Positions 8,346 through 17,978 are shown, numbered from the stretch's first letter. The stretch: 64,000 nucleotides of DNA from Betaproteobacteria bacterium (GCA_013298765.1 JAAFJA010000001.1:124001-188000); one strand, 5' to 3'. Notes: generated by a model from the sequence alone, not told the origin. Numbers and translations are program-made.

Positions 8346-8398
8346 AGCCAAGAGGATTTATTGAAGAGAAACGAGCGTCGTAAGCTCGATTTCGTCGA

Positions 8399-9112
8399 TC
8401 AGAACGACCAGCGAACGCCTAGATTGAGTGTGTCGGGCTCATCAAACGTTTTGAGGCTAAGCCCAAAGCGGGTGCCGCGAGAAAGCTCAAGTTTGAGGCC
8501 GACATTCGGCGTGAAGTCATAGCGAACGCCGAGCCCATACGAAAGCGAGGTGCGCTCGGCGGGATTCGCGGGACTCGTGATGAAGTTCACATCGCCCGCT
8601 TTTGGATCAGTGCGGCCCACGCCGACTTTCCCGTACACGGAAAGATAGTTTCGATAATTAAACGCAGACACCACGTCTACATTTACGCTGTTCGTCGTCG
8701 CTGGAAGGGCCCAACGTGACGCATCGAAGCGAAGTCCGACGCCGTCAGCCGCTCCCGTGCGGCCTTGGGGTTCGAACAGTGATCGCGACCCCGTTGTATT
8801 GATGGCCGCACCTAGCGCGAGGCCCGAGTGAAATTGGTAGCCGCCAAATGCAGTTGTTCCGTTTGGCAGCGGGTTTGCGGCGTCGGCCGGGCGGGAGAAT
8901 TCAAGCGCTTGACCAAGCTTCAACCCGGGGGGCGCAAAACTCCACGCGCCGCGCGGTGCATCAGGCGCCTCCGGCACAAGCCGCAATCCAGTGAAAAAGC
9001 CCGACGTTTCCTTCGACTGCGCGCCTGCGAGGGCCGCGCTGAGCGCGCACGCGAGCACCAGCGCGCAGCCAGCGAGGCGGCGGGGGGCAAAAAAGCGTGC
9101 GGGTGAGCTCAT
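8399..9112 (-). CDS. Outer-membrane beta-barrel protein
   Basis: 237 residues from ATG 9112 (MSSPARFF). A signal peptide (Arg-rich start, hydrophobic core, cleavage near LAGAQS) is followed by alternating amphipathic strands and the closing LNLGVRWSF, whose terminal Phe is the usual barrel-assembly signal. The size and the YGLGVRYDFTPNVGLKLEL strand fit the small 8-strand OmpA/OprF-like or OmpW-like barrels; ligand unknown. Monocistronic. Confidence 0.75.
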   Translation of the reverse strand: MSSPARFFAPRRLAGCALVLACALSAALAGAQSKETSGFFTGLRLVPEAPDAPRGAWSFAPPGLKLGQALEFSRPADAANPLPNGTTAFGGYQFHSGLALGAAINTTGSRSLFEPQGRTGAADGVGLRFDASRWALPATTNSVNVDVVSAFNYRNYLSVYGKVGVGRTDPKAGDVNFITSPANPAERTSLSYGLGVRYDFTPNVGLKLELSRGTRFGLSLKTFDEPDTLNLGVRWSF

Positions 9113-9277
9113 GGGTGGGATAGTGCGCCAGCGAAAACGGTGTGTCAACGAAAAACTTAAAACTTCAGGCGAGCGACAGCTCAGAACGTTCAGACAGTGT
9201 TGCGCAATTGCTGCGTTGCAGCGCTACAACAGTCGGAGCGTGAGCGTTCGACGCGCCGAAAAGCCGCATCGTGCGGA

Positions 9278-9799
9278 CTACGCGCCCACAGCAACCGCAT
9301 TCGCAGCAGCAAAGGCGGCAATCGCGGCAATGTCGGTCAGACTAAACCGACAACCGTAGGGTTCCGTCAATTGAAGCGGTAGCGGATCGTCGGAGCAGAT
9401 CCCTCGAATGTTGGTATCGGTAGGGAACAGCAGCGGTTTTCCGATTTCGGCACGCCAAATCTCGAGCTTTGGGATTGGGGTTCGCTTAAACCCTTCGATC
9501 AGCACCAAATCGCAGGGCGATAAACGAGCGATGGACTGCTCGAAACTCAGCTCGGGGGCATCGCGGTGCTCGCGAATCAGTGCGTAGCGTTTCGCGCTCG
9601 TCACCAATACTTCCGATGCGCCCGCTTTGCGGTGCCGATACGAATCCTTGCCAGGAATATCGAAATCAAAGTCGTGATGTGCGTGTTTCACGAGCGAAAC
9701 ACGCACGCCCGTCGCCGCAAGGTGAGAAATCACTTGCTCGATGAGCGTCGTCTTTCCCGAGCCGGACCAACCGGCGAAGCCGAATACTTTTTTCGACAT
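9278..9799 (-). CDS. mobB: Molybdopterin-guanine dinucleotide biosynthesis protein MobB
   Basis: 173 residues from ATG 9799 (MSKKVFGFAGW). The Walker A loop is GWSGSGKTTL; SLVKHAHHDFDFDIPGKDSYRHRKAGA and the LVLIEGFKRTPIPKLEIWR segments are the MobB signatures. MobB is a GTP-binding helper that stimulates attachment of GMP to molybdopterin by MobA. mobA and moeA are not in the window, but mogA is at 56.6 kb. Solitary minus-strand gene. Confidence 0.93.
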   Translation of the reverse strand: MSKKVFGFAGWSGSGKTTLIEQVISHLAATGVRVSLVKHAHHDFDFDIPGKDSYRHRKAGASEVLVTSAKRYALIREHRDAPELSFEQSIARLSPCDLVLIEGFKRTPIPKLEIWRAEIGKPLLFPTDTNIRGICSDDPLPLQLTEPYGCRFSLTDIAAIAAFAAANAVAVGA

Positions 9800-10061
9800 C
9801 AGTAACCCAACAAAAAACTTTCCCGGATTTTCCACTAAGCGGGGACTACGTGTTCAGAATTGAACGACCGTCACGGCTTTCGCGTAGGACGCGCTCCGCG
9901 CAACCAGTAGTCAGGTAAGGTAACGCTCAATCAATGGACGGGAAGCTGTTCATCGTATGTTTGATTCGAGGTGCGAGCCGAAAAGCACAAAATTGAGCGC
10001 ATGTTTGAGAGTTTTGAGAATAGCGGCTCGCCCAACTCAAGGATGCGATACCTGGGGCGGA

Positions 10062-10883
10062 TTAAGGCTGTTTGCTAGCGCGTTGCGAAGAGATGGGCTG
10101 GTTGCTTGGCCCCGAAAGAAAGTCTAGAAGCAAGCCGTGAAAGACGTGAGGGTATTCAAGGTGCAGCGCATGCGAGCAATGCGGCAATACGGCTAGTGAG
10201 GAGTTTGTGATGCCTCTCCACAATGACTCAATTTGCGGCCATTGATAGCTTCGGTCATTGTCGCCCCACACAATCAGCGTAGGCTGGGTGATGTTCGGCA
10301 GATTGGTCCGACCATCCCAGTGCTCCATCGCCCACAAACCAGCTTCTGCAGCCTGTGCTGAGGATTGGACTGCGAGGTCACCCAGCGCTTTAGCCATCGG
10401 CGAGGCCTCGCGGTGGAGCAGCCACATCGCGCTGATGCGCCGCGCCGTCGCTTCTATACCGTCTTGCGCTAAGCGCTCGCGCGAGCGCGCCATGGTCTCA
10501 AAACGCCCAGGAATGCTGCCCTGCGGTCCCGTCGCGTACAGCACCAATTTCAGCACCCGAGCCGGCGCGATCCTCACGATCTCCTGCGCCACCATACCGC
10601 CCATGGAATGGCCCAACAAGTGAAAGCAATCGACGCCGAGTTGGTCAAGGGTACCCAGCACAGATTGAGCATGCGCAGCCATCTCGGTAGGCGCTACTAG
10701 GTGGCGGGCGTTGCCATAGCCGGCCAAATCGACAGCGATGACATCACAGTGCTGGCTCAGGAATCGAAGCTCCGCTTCCCACTGGCTCGAACCACCCAGA
10801 TACCCGTGTACGAGCACCATCGGCAGTCCCGCGCCCATCCGCCGATGGGGCAGGATAGGCAGCTTCACCCGCGCCCCTTCCAA
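10062..10883 (-). CDS. Alpha/beta hydrolase, last gene of the sulfonate cassette
   Basis: 273 residues. MVLVHGYLGGSSQWE supplies the oxyanion loop, LLGHSMGGMVAQ the nucleophile serine, VWGDNDRSYQW the acid and LPHCSHALHLEYP the catalytic His region, so the triad is complete. The closest general type is the MhpC/BioH-like hydrolases. Its start overlaps the end of the transporter permease by 19 bases, so it is co-translated with the cassette. The substrate is unknown; an ester or thioester of a sulfonate is only a guess. Codon choice matches the cassette. Confidence 0.82.
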   Translation of the reverse strand: MEGARVKLPILPHRRMGAGLPMVLVHGYLGGSSQWEAELRFLSQHCDVIAVDLAGYGNARHLVAPTEMAAHAQSVLGTLDQLGVDCFHLLGHSMGGMVAQEIVRIAPARVLKLVLYATGPQGSIPGRFETMARSRERLAQDGIEATARRISAMWLLHREASPMAKALGDLAVQSSAQAAEAGLWAMEHWDGRTNLPNITQPTLIVWGDNDRSYQWPQIESLWRGITNSSLAVLPHCSHALHLEYPHVFHGLLLDFLSGPSNQPISSQRASKQP

Positions 10884-11725
10884 GGCACCACGCGGCGTTC
10901 AACGAAGCGCACCAAATGGTCAAATGCATAAGCGATCGCGGCGATGACGACGATGCCCATGATCACGACGGGTGTCTGCAAGAAACGCGACGCCGAAAGC
11001 ACCATGTAGCCCAAGCCTGACGTGGCAGCAACCATTTCTGCTGCGACCAGCGTCGTCCACCCGAACCCGATGCCAACACGCATGGCTGTGAAGATCTCAG
11101 GCATCGCGGAAGGCAAGATGACCGTGCGGATCACCTGCCAGCGGGTTGCACCGAAAGAGTAGGCGGCATGAATTTGCTCAATCGACGCAGACTTCACCCC
11201 GGCTCTGGCACCCAACACCATCGGTGCAAGTACAGACGAGAAGATCAACAAAACCTTCGACAACTCGTCAATGCCGAACCAGATGATCATCAGCGGCAGA
11301 TAAGCGAGCGGCGGGATTGGGCGGTAGAACTCGATGGGGGGATCAAAAATACCGCGTGCGACGGGGCTCATGCCCATGGCGATGCCCAATGGAATGCCTA
11401 TCGCGCAGGCTAGCACAAAGGCCCCAAAGACCCGCAGCGTGCTGATCCAGATGTGCTCCCAAAAGCCGACACCTGTGAAGCCTTCTTTGATGACGTCGAA
11501 CAGTGCGTTCAACACCGCCGTCGGCGAGGGCAAGAACAGAGGCTGGATGTAGCCTGCGTATGTGACAAACCCCCAAAAAGAGATCAGGAGCACGATCACA
11601 ACCGCGCTGATCTTGAAGCTCTCTCCCTGACCTGGCACACCGTATATCTCGCCAGGCTTCGCCGGCTTGGCTTTCATCAACCCCGCCAGCAGGCCCGACC
11701 CGCCTTTTGCATCCTGATCACTCAT
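10865..11725 (-). CDS. ABC transporter permease, TauC/SsuC type
   Basis: 286 residues from ATG 11725 (MSDQDAKGG); the frame is open further upstream but that part overlaps the ATPase gene. Six hydrophobic segments and the EAA loop region (FGATRWQVIRTVILPSAMPEIFTAMRVG) place it in the nitrate/sulfonate/taurine importer permeases. ATG overlaps the ATPase stop by 8 bases, indicating translational coupling. Works in the inner membrane with the two genes upstream. Confidence 0.9.
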   Translation of the reverse strand: MSDQDAKGGSGLLAGLMKAKPAKPGEIYGVPGQGESFKISAVVIVLLISFWGFVTYAGYIQPLFLPSPTAVLNALFDVIKEGFTGVGFWEHIWISTLRVFGAFVLACAIGIPLGIAMGMSPVARGIFDPPIEFYRPIPPLAYLPLMIIWFGIDELSKVLLIFSSVLAPMVLGARAGVKSASIEQIHAAYSFGATRWQVIRTVILPSAMPEIFTAMRVGIGFGWTTLVAAEMVAATSGLGYMVLSASRFLQTPVVIMGIVVIAAIAYAFDHLVRFVERRVVPWKGRG

Positions 11726-12512
11726 GATTGGCTCCTGCTTCATCCGCAAAAATAATTCGCAAGATCGTTTCTCGGAGCGAAATGAACTCCGCCGAAGCCT
11801 TGATCTCACGGGCGTTGCCGCTTTCAAAATACTGCCGGCTGAATGGCAGGTCAAACACATGCGATATGCGACCCGGCCGCGGGGACATAACAATCAGTTT
11901 CGTACCCATGAACAATGCTTCTTCAACGCTATGCGTGATGAAGAACACCATCTTGCCTGTATCGCGCCAGACCTTCAGGATCAGCTCCTGTGCTCGCTCG
12001 CGGGTCAACGCGTCCAGCGCACCCAGCGGCTCATCCATCAACAAAATATCGGGATCACTCGTCAACGCTCGCGCGATACCCACACGCTGCTGCATGCCCC
12101 CCGACAATTCATAGGTCGCTGACTGTTCAAACTGCTCAAGCCCAAGCAACTTGATGAACTCGCGTGCAATCTGTTCGCGCTTCGCTTGGCCTTGCCCCTG
12201 GATCTTGAGTCCGAAAGCCACGTTGTCGAGCACATTCAACCAAGGCAACAGAGCGTGTTTCTGGAAGACGACGGAGCGATCTGCCCCGGGGCCTGTGACA
12301 ACGCGTCCGTTCAGGGAGATTTCGCCCTCGCTGGGCGCCATGAACCCCGCGATCAAGTTCAGCAGCGTTGACTTGCCGCAACCCGATGCACCCAGGGCCA
12401 CCACAAAGTCTTTTTCATGAATCTCAAGGTCGATGTTCTTGAGCGCATGTACAGGCGGTTTTCCCTTGACCGGATAAAACACCGACACATTTTTGATGGC
12501 GAGAGCAGTCAT
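11718..12512 (-). CDS. ABC transporter ATPase, TauB/SsuB type
   Basis: 264 residues from ATG 12512 (MTALAIKNVSVFYP). Walker A GASGCGKSTLLN, signature LSGGMQQRVGIARAL, Walker B ILLMDEPLGALD and the H-loop FITHSVEEALF are all present. The sequence type is that of taurine/sulfonate/nitrate importers. It powers the permease encoded just downstream. Confidence 0.92.
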   Translation of the reverse strand: MTALAIKNVSVFYPVKGKPPVHALKNIDLEIHEKDFVVALGASGCGKSTLLNLIAGFMAPSEGEISLNGRVVTGPGADRSVVFQKHALLPWLNVLDNVAFGLKIQGQGQAKREQIAREFIKLLGLEQFEQSATYELSGGMQQRVGIARALTSDPDILLMDEPLGALDALTRERAQELILKVWRDTGKMVFFITHSVEEALFMGTKLIVMSPRPGRISHVFDLPFSRQYFESGNAREIKASAEFISLRETILRIIFADEAGANHE

Positions 12513-12588
12513 GGATGGCCTCAAAGGGAACAAATCAAGAGCGCTAACCTGTTCAGCCAAGGTCAGCGCTCATGGCGTTAAGGCAGGT

Positions 12589-13590
12589 TTATCGAGCAGC
12601 AGCTGCTCTAGCAAACTCAGAGTTGACGAACTGGCTATAGTCGTCTGCAGTCTTGTTGATTCGGCCTGCGCTCTTCAAGAACTCTGCGGTGCCTTTAATG
12701 GTCTTGGCTGCGCCGCCGCCCATCCAGTTGGCGGACATGGCCAGAGCCGCGTCAGGGTAAATCGTGCCATCGAGCATCGGCACGACTGCAGCGGGTGTTA
12801 CACCCACACTCGCTGCGACGGCTTTGACTTTTGCCGAATCTGCGTTCCAAGCGGCCTTGTTCTTGTGGTAATCCGCATTGATCTCGAACATGGCACGCAA
12901 GAACTTGACCAGGCCGTCGCGGTTTTCAGCGGCGAACTTGTTGTTGGCAACCCATGCGTTGAAGGTATGAAAACCCGCCGCTCTCGCCACTTCGCCCGCG
13001 GTGTACATCACCTTGCCGTTTTCACGCAACTTCGTTTGAACGGGAACCCATACAAAAGCAGCATCGATGGCATTTTGTGCCCACGCAGCAGCGATTTCGG
13101 CGGGCGCCATGCCTAGCAAGGTGATGTCTTTTTCGGTCATGCCATTCATCTGCAACGCGCCCATCAAAGAGTAGTGGGCTGTGGAGCCGATCGGCACCGC
13201 AATGCGCTTGCCTTTGAGGTCGGCAGGTTTTTCGATGCCCGATCCATTGCGCGTGACCAAGGCCTCGGAGCTGTCGATGACTTTACCCGCAGAGACCATT
13301 TGATACGGTAATCCAGAGCTCAAGCCGGCTGAAAGCGGAGAAGATCCGATTTCCGAAATCTGAATACCCCCCGAGGCCATGGCCGCGTTGACCTCCGCGC
13401 CAGAGGCGAACTGACGCCACTCAATCTTCCAGCCAGTTGCTTTGTCAAGGCTTCCGTCAGCAATGAGTGCCTTATAGGGAAGAGGGTCACCAAAGTGGCC
13501 GATCACGACCTTGGTTTGTGCCACAGCTTGGGTGGCTGCTGCAAGGGTAAAGATTGAACTGATGAGAAGGGTTTTGATTAATTGCTTCAT
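12589..13590 (-). CDS. Sulfonate/taurine-type ABC solute-binding protein (TauA-like)
   Basis: 333 residues from ATG 13590 (MKQLIKTLLISS); signal peptide cleaved near AVAQ. The VVIGHFGDPLPYKALIADG opening, SEIGSSPLSAGLSSG, GKRIAVPIGSTAHYSLMGAL and WVPVQTKLRENGKV blocks follow the taurine-binding TauA family. It would capture a small sulfonate in the periplasm for the adjacent TauBC-type proteins. It lies between the sulfo-lyase-like gene and the ATPase, all on one strand. Confidence 0.88.
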   Translation of the reverse strand: MKQLIKTLLISSIFTLAAATQAVAQTKVVIGHFGDPLPYKALIADGSLDKATGWKIEWRQFASGAEVNAAMASGGIQISEIGSSPLSAGLSSGLPYQMVSAGKVIDSSEALVTRNGSGIEKPADLKGKRIAVPIGSTAHYSLMGALQMNGMTEKDITLLGMAPAEIAAAWAQNAIDAAFVWVPVQTKLRENGKVMYTAGEVARAAGFHTFNAWVANNKFAAENRDGLVKFLRAMFEINADYHKNKAAWNADSAKVKAVAASVGVTPAAVVPMLDGTIYPDAALAMSANWMGGGAAKTIKGTAEFLKSAGRINKTADDYSQFVNSEFARAAAAR

Positions 13591-13776
13591 AGTGTTTCCA
13601 GTAGGCAAGGGGAAGTGACAACATTTGATCGAATGCAAAAGCACTGACTTTTAGATTCGCGCGTGGCTTGGAATATGTTTAGCAAAGATTGCAGCCAGAT
13701 CGATGCCTCCTTTGAATTCGTTTCAGCGAAGTCTGATGGCAGACAGCGCGGCAAATGACATTGAGAGAGATGGGTT

Positions 13777-14784
13777 TCATGATTTCGGTAAGTCAAAAGC
13801 GTTCGGATAGCCAAACAGCGCAACGGAGCCACCTGTATGGAGAAAGACCACGTTTTCATCCTTGGCAAACCGACCCTTGCGAATCAGATCAATCAATCCG
13901 GCCATACCCTTGCCCGAATAAACTGGATCGAGCAAGATGCCCTCAGCTTGAGCAAGTATCGTGACCGCTTCGACCATACCCGGTGTGGGTATGCCATAGC
14001 CGCCGCCCACGTAGTCGCAATTGGCTTCCACCGACTCTCGGGGCACGCCGCCGCGCATGCGCATGTGCTCGCTCGTGCGGCAAGCGAGGTCGTAGACCAT
14101 GGTTTCTTGCTTTTCTTTGGGTGCGCGCGTTCCAATACCCAGTAGCTTGATTTTGCTGTTGGCCGCATGCAAGCCGGCCACGAGCCCGGCTTGGGTGCCG
14201 GCGCTGCCGGTGGCGTGCACCAGATAGTCGATCGATAAACCCCGTGCCGCGGCTTGGGCAATCAGCTCAAATGCGGCGTTCGCATACCCCAGAGCGCCCA
14301 CCGGGGTGGAGCCGCCACCCGCGATCACGTAGGGCCGTGCCCCTTCGGCTTTCAGGCGCTCGGCGAGCAGTTCCATTTGTTGCTGCATATTGGTGCCACC
14401 GGGGTGGCGCTCCACGGTGGCACCGTGCAAGCGGTTTAGGAGCACGTTTCCGTTGTCGGTGTAATCTGGATCAGTGCTTCCTGTGCGATCTTCGAGCAAG
14501 ATCATGCACTTCATGCCCAGTTTGGCTGCAGCCGCTGCTGTCTGACGTGCATGGTTAGATTGAGTCGCGCCCTGGGTGATCACCACATTGGCACCTTGGG
14601 CGATCGCTTCTGCCATCAAATACTCAAGTTTGCGCGTCTTGTTGCCCCCGCTCGCCAAACCTGTGCAATCGTCCCGCTTGATCCAGAGGCGCGGACCACC
14701 CAGCAGGGCAGTAAGGTTGGTCATGGGTTCTAGGGGGGTTGGAAAGTGCCCTAGTGAGATTCTCGGGAAAAGTGACAAATCCAT
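13777..14784 (-). CDS. cuyA: PLP enzyme, probable L-cysteate sulfo-lyase (D-cysteine desulfhydrase/ACC deaminase family)
   Basis: 335 residues, fold-type II PLP enzyme. The PLP lysine lies in the [21 protein letters not shown] block (SGGNK); [26 protein letters not shown] and [12 protein letters not shown] form the cofactor site, and [21 protein letters not shown] closes the C-terminus. From memory of the families, [15 protein letters not shown] and the [10 protein letters not shown] block look more like CuyA (cysteate to pyruvate, sulfite and ammonium) than E. coli DcyD. A TauABC-type transporter in the same apparent operon supports a sulfonate substrate. Alternative: D-cysteine desulfhydrase. 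First gene of the minus-strand cassette. Confidence 0.72.
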   Translation of the reverse strand: MDLSLFPRISLGHFPTPLEPMTNLTALLGGPRLWIKRDDCTGLASGGNKTRKLEYLMAEAIAQGANVVITQGATQSNHARQTAAAAAKLGMKCMILLEDRTGSTDPDYTDNGNVLLNRLHGATVERHPGGTNMQQQMELLAERLKAEGARPYVIAGGGSTPVGALGYANAAFELIAQAAARGLSIDYLVHATGSAGTQAGLVAGLHAANSKIKLLGIGTRAPKEKQETMVYDLACRTSEHMRMRGGVPRESVEANCDYVGGGYGIPTPGMVEAVTILAQAEGILLDPVYSGKGMAGLIDLIRKGRFAKDENVVFLHTGGSVALFGYPNAFDLPKS

Positions 14785-15308
14785 TCTTGAAGTTCCAGTG
14801 CTTATTGCGTTTGGAAATCATGTCCCGAAACCCCCGACTTGTCTAATTGATTTATTGAGCAGTATTTTTCGTTTTTTGCATAATACCCAAAGCATCCCGA
14901 CACGAGAAAATGAGTCACCCGCTGGGATGGAGTAGACGCGCGCACCACGAAAGCGCGTATTAGCGACTTTTTTGTGCGCAAGAAACCCTTTCGGTGCGAT
15001 GCCACTCGCACGCTTGAACAAGCTGGCGCCACCGCTTGTATGCGATTAGCGAAAAATATCCGGGTTAGATTCGATTGGGCTCATGACTGCTGACTCATTA
15101 CGAAGGGCTGCCATGGATACCCCACCAGATCACGCCCTAGTCTTTGGTGGAGCCCGCCGGATTGATGGGAGCGATGCGCCGAGCTGTGCCAAACCTGTGT
15201 GGGTATCAAACCGAAATTTCCACTTTATATTGGTCCGGCTTCTTGGGGTTGGATCAACCCCAACAGTGGGCGGCTCGGTGCGCCGCATAGGCGCAAAAAT
15301 GGACTAAG
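14785..15308. promoter_or_regulatory. Intergenic region between cuyA-like gene and LysR gene
   Basis: No gene recognised. An AT-rich tract (about 14840-14895) upstream of the cuyA-like gene is the likely promoter and LysR-binding region. At 15243-15263 is a perfect hairpin, TTGGGGTTG-gat-CAACCCCAA, just downstream of the LysR stop codon in the minus-strand reading; it lacks a T-tract. Short open frames at 15083-15307 match nothing known. Confidence 0.4.
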
Positions 15309-16223
15309 TCACAATTCGGAAGGCATCTCGCCGCTGCGAGATGCGACGAGATTGGCTATCAAGCCTTGCAGCGCTTTGCCGCTGTGGTTAGCCAGATAGG
15401 CTACGATGCTCAATGGCACCGAGCGGCCCACCGTAGAAAGCTCTCGCAGCCTACCGGTCTTTAGATCCTGAGCGATGAGGCTACGTGGAAGCCAAGCAGC
15501 GCCCTGGTGAATGAGCGCCATTTCACGCAAGCCCAAGCTGAACTCGCTCACATGCTGAACGGCAACTAAGCGGGTCTGCATCAGATCAGGTAAGGCGTGC
15601 GAGCGGACGGCTTGCCCGAAAAAACTCTCCGGAGGAAAGCACAACAGTGGCAACGCAGCTTCCGACTGCACAAGTTCGTAGTCGGCGTAGAGCTTCGCAC
15701 TGGCGACCAAGACCAGCGCATCTTCACCCAAAACACAACAGGTGGCCAGCGCTGCAGGTACGCTAATTTCGACTTGCTCAGTTTGGTACGTCAACAGAAT
15801 ATCGGCATGGCCACGTAGGAGCAAGGCTACCGCTTCGTCCCGATTCTCGGAGCGAATTCGAAAGCGCTGACCGGGAAGCAGTTGGCCAAGTTCTTCTAAA
15901 AATGTGGGCAAGTAAGCCGCTGCCAGACTGTGCTGGGCTGCGATAACCATCCCCGGTGTTTGCGTTGCGTCTGCTCTGAGGGTGGCCTGAAACTCGTAAA
16001 TCTGCGTAGCTAAATTGCGAAACCCGATTTCATTGCTCTCCGCCAAAGGGGTAAACCGCAGGGGCTTTCGCGAACGGTCGATCAGAGAAACTCCAAGCCA
16101 GTTCTCGAGCATTTGGATGCGGCGAGAAAAAGCAGGCTGCGATACGTGACGCTTTTCAGCAGCGGCCGAAAAAGACCCGGTCTCAATCAGCGCCAGATAG
16201 TCTTCCAGCCATTTGAGTTCCAT
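15309..16223 (-). CDS. LysR-type regulator, probably of the sulfonate cassette
   Basis: 304 residues. The N-terminal helix-turn-helix (MELKWLEDYLALIETGSFSA, SQPAFSRRIQMLENWLG) and a periplasmic-binding-like effector domain (about 90-300) are complete. LysR regulators commonly control the adjacent operon in response to its substrate; here the next genes on the strand are the cuyA-like gene and tauABC homologues, so a sulfonate effector is likely. The gene is in the same orientation as its presumed target instead of divergent, with ~520 bases between. Confidence 0.88.
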   Translation of the reverse strand: MELKWLEDYLALIETGSFSAAAEKRHVSQPAFSRRIQMLENWLGVSLIDRSRKPLRFTPLAESNEIGFRNLATQIYEFQATLRADATQTPGMVIAAQHSLAAAYLPTFLEELGQLLPGQRFRIRSENRDEAVALLLRGHADILLTYQTEQVEISVPAALATCCVLGEDALVLVASAKLYADYELVQSEAALPLLCFPPESFFGQAVRSHALPDLMQTRLVAVQHVSEFSLGLREMALIHQGAAWLPRSLIAQDLKTGRLRELSTVGRSVPLSIVAYLANHSGKALQGLIANLVASRSGEMPSEL

Positions 16224-16432
16224 TAATGTTCTCGTTCCCGAGCGCGTCTCGGAGCCGCGCAGCTTATCTCAGATTTTCGCGCTCGTACCATGTCGCCGGC
16301 GAAACGCCGTCACACCTACGCGCGTCTAGAAGCTGAATGAGCTAGCGTCATTTCACGTTTATTGGACGACGATTTGGTTGGCAAAGGGTACCGCGTCTAG
16401 CTGGTTCATCCTCAACCTTGACGTTTGGTCCG

Positions 16433-17218
16433 TTAGCGATTCTTAAAATTGGGTTTGCGTTTCTCAACGAACGCGCGCATGCCCTCTTTCTGATCTTCAA
16501 GCGCAAACGTGGCATGAAACTCGCGGCGCTCGACTTGCAGGCCCTGCTGGAGCGTGGTGTCGAAGGCGGCGTTAATTGTTTCTTTAACTTTCATGACGGC
16601 AGGCAGTGAGAAGCTCGCGATCTTTCCCGCGGTGGCAAGCACCTCTTCCATCAATTTGTCAGCAGGAACCACGCGGGAGACGAGTCCCGCCGTTTCCGCC
16701 TCTTGCGCGGTGATGAATTTTCCCGTGAGGCACCATTCCATCGCTTTTGCTTTGCCCACTGCACGCGGCAGGCGCTGGGTGCCGCCCATGCCGGGAATCG
16801 TGCCGATTGTGATCTCGGGTTGACCAAATTTCGCGTTGTCTGCGGCGATGATGAAATCACACATCATCGCGAATTCGCAGCCACCGCCAAGGGCGTAACC
16901 AGACACCGCCGCGATGATCGGTTTCCTTGTGTTTTTCGCGGCTTCCCAATACTTCGTGATGTAGTTTTGGTTGTAGACATCGCCGTAAGTGAATTCCGCC
17001 ATCGCGGCGATATCAGCCCCAGCTGCAAACGCTTTTTCGTTGCCAGTGACGACGATCACGTGAACGTTCGCGTCATCGTCTAACTCGCGCAACACACCTT
17101 CGAGCTCTTTGCAGAGCGCGTCGTTAAGCGCGTTCATCACCTTTGGACGATTGAAGCGAATCAACGCCACTTTGGCGGGCGCTTCGAGCTTTTCTACAAC
17201 GACTAACGGGTCTGACAT
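16433..17218 (-). CDS. Enoyl-CoA hydratase/isomerase
   Basis: 261 residues, crotonase fold. The oxyanion hole lies in AFAAGADIAAMAEF and SGYALGGGCEFAMMCDF; the two catalytic glutamates would be in the GGGCE region and in GQPEITIGTIPGMGGTQRL. Full family length, cytoplasmic, hydrates trans-2-enoyl-CoA in fatty-acid or aromatic-acid (phenylacetyl-CoA) breakdown. It lies 9 bases after a TetR gene on the same strand, an arrangement seen in phenylacetate-type clusters, but no other paa gene is present. Confidence 0.9.
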   Translation of the reverse strand: MSDPLVVVEKLEAPAKVALIRFNRPKVMNALNDALCKELEGVLRELDDDANVHVIVVTGNEKAFAAGADIAAMAEFTYGDVYNQNYITKYWEAAKNTRKPIIAAVSGYALGGGCEFAMMCDFIIAADNAKFGQPEITIGTIPGMGGTQRLPRAVGKAKAMEWCLTGKFITAQEAETAGLVSRVVPADKLMEEVLATAGKIASFSLPAVMKVKETINAAFDTTLQQGLQVERREFHATFALEDQKEGMRAFVEKRKPNFKNR

Positions 17219-17227
17219 GCGCGGCTC

Positions 17228-17851
17228 TCAGGTTCGATGAATTGTGCTGAATTGTTGCAGACGTTCAGCGCCGCCGTTGAGACCCGTTTCAAGTAAACCC
17301 ACAACCGTTTCAGCAAATTGGGGATAACTGATGCTGCCGCCGGGTTTGAGCCAGGTAAACGTCCAATTAATCATTCCGAACACGCACATGGTGAGGACCT
17401 TCGCTCTTTCGCCATCAATGCTGTATGTGTTGCCGACAAGATCGGCGAAGCGCTGCACGACCTGGCGCTCTAGATCAAGCACCTCATCGCGCTGTTGCGG
17501 TGGCAAAAATTTCACATCGTTGAGCAGCACAACATGACGAGTGCGCGAATGTTCATACTCCACAACAAAGCGCCGCACGGTTTCAGCCAGCGCTTCCTTC
17601 GCTGAGAGTTTTAGTGGCGCAACGCTACCAACCAATTCGCGCAGCTTTCGCATGTAGCTGCTCGACATATCGAAAAGCATGGCGTCTTTCGATGGGTAGT
17701 AGTGATAGAGCAAGCTCTTCGACACCCCACAACGGCGCGCGATTTCCGCCATCGTCGCGCTCGGGTAGCCGAGCTGTGCGAACGTGTCTGCCGCTACGTT
17801 GAGCATAGTGTCGCGCTGGACGATGTGTTCGGGGGAGATTCCGCGGGGCAT
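17228..17851 (-). CDS. TetR-family regulator, co-transcribed with enoyl-CoA hydratase
   Basis: 207 residues. The N-terminal helix-turn-helix is typical (TMAEIARRCGVSKSLLYHYY), followed by a helical ligand-binding domain. It is first in a two-gene unit with the hydratase, so an acyl-CoA ligand is a fair guess. No palindrome was found immediately upstream, so self-regulation is not shown. Confidence 0.88.
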   Translation of the reverse strand: MPRGISPEHIVQRDTMLNVAADTFAQLGYPSATMAEIARRCGVSKSLLYHYYPSKDAMLFDMSSSYMRKLRELVGSVAPLKLSAKEALAETVRRFVVEYEHSRTRHVVLLNDVKFLPPQQRDEVLDLERQVVQRFADLVGNTYSIDGERAKVLTMCVFGMINWTFTWLKPGGSISYPQFAETVVGLLETGLNGGAERLQQFSTIHRT

Positions 17852-17929
17852 GCGATTCGAAAGAGATTACGAGCGAACTGAAGTGTGCGGTTTGATTGTA
17901 GGAGGCAGAAGTCCCTCATGAAATGAAAT

Positions 17930-17947
17930 GGGGAGCCGAAGCTCCCC
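17930..17947 (-). terminator. Terminator of htpX
   Basis: GGGGAGC-cgaa-GCTCCCC, read on the minus strand after htpX; the tetraloop stem is followed by ATTTCATTTC in place of a pure T-tract. Confidence 0.7.
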
Positions 17948-17978
17948 AAATCATTCCAGCAAACTAAATCGCTGGTCT

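Noticed and set aside
13645-13776. Small gene between the TauA-like and CuyA-like genes
   Set aside because: Open frames there have no start signal or recognisable product; more likely a promoter or mRNA spacer.
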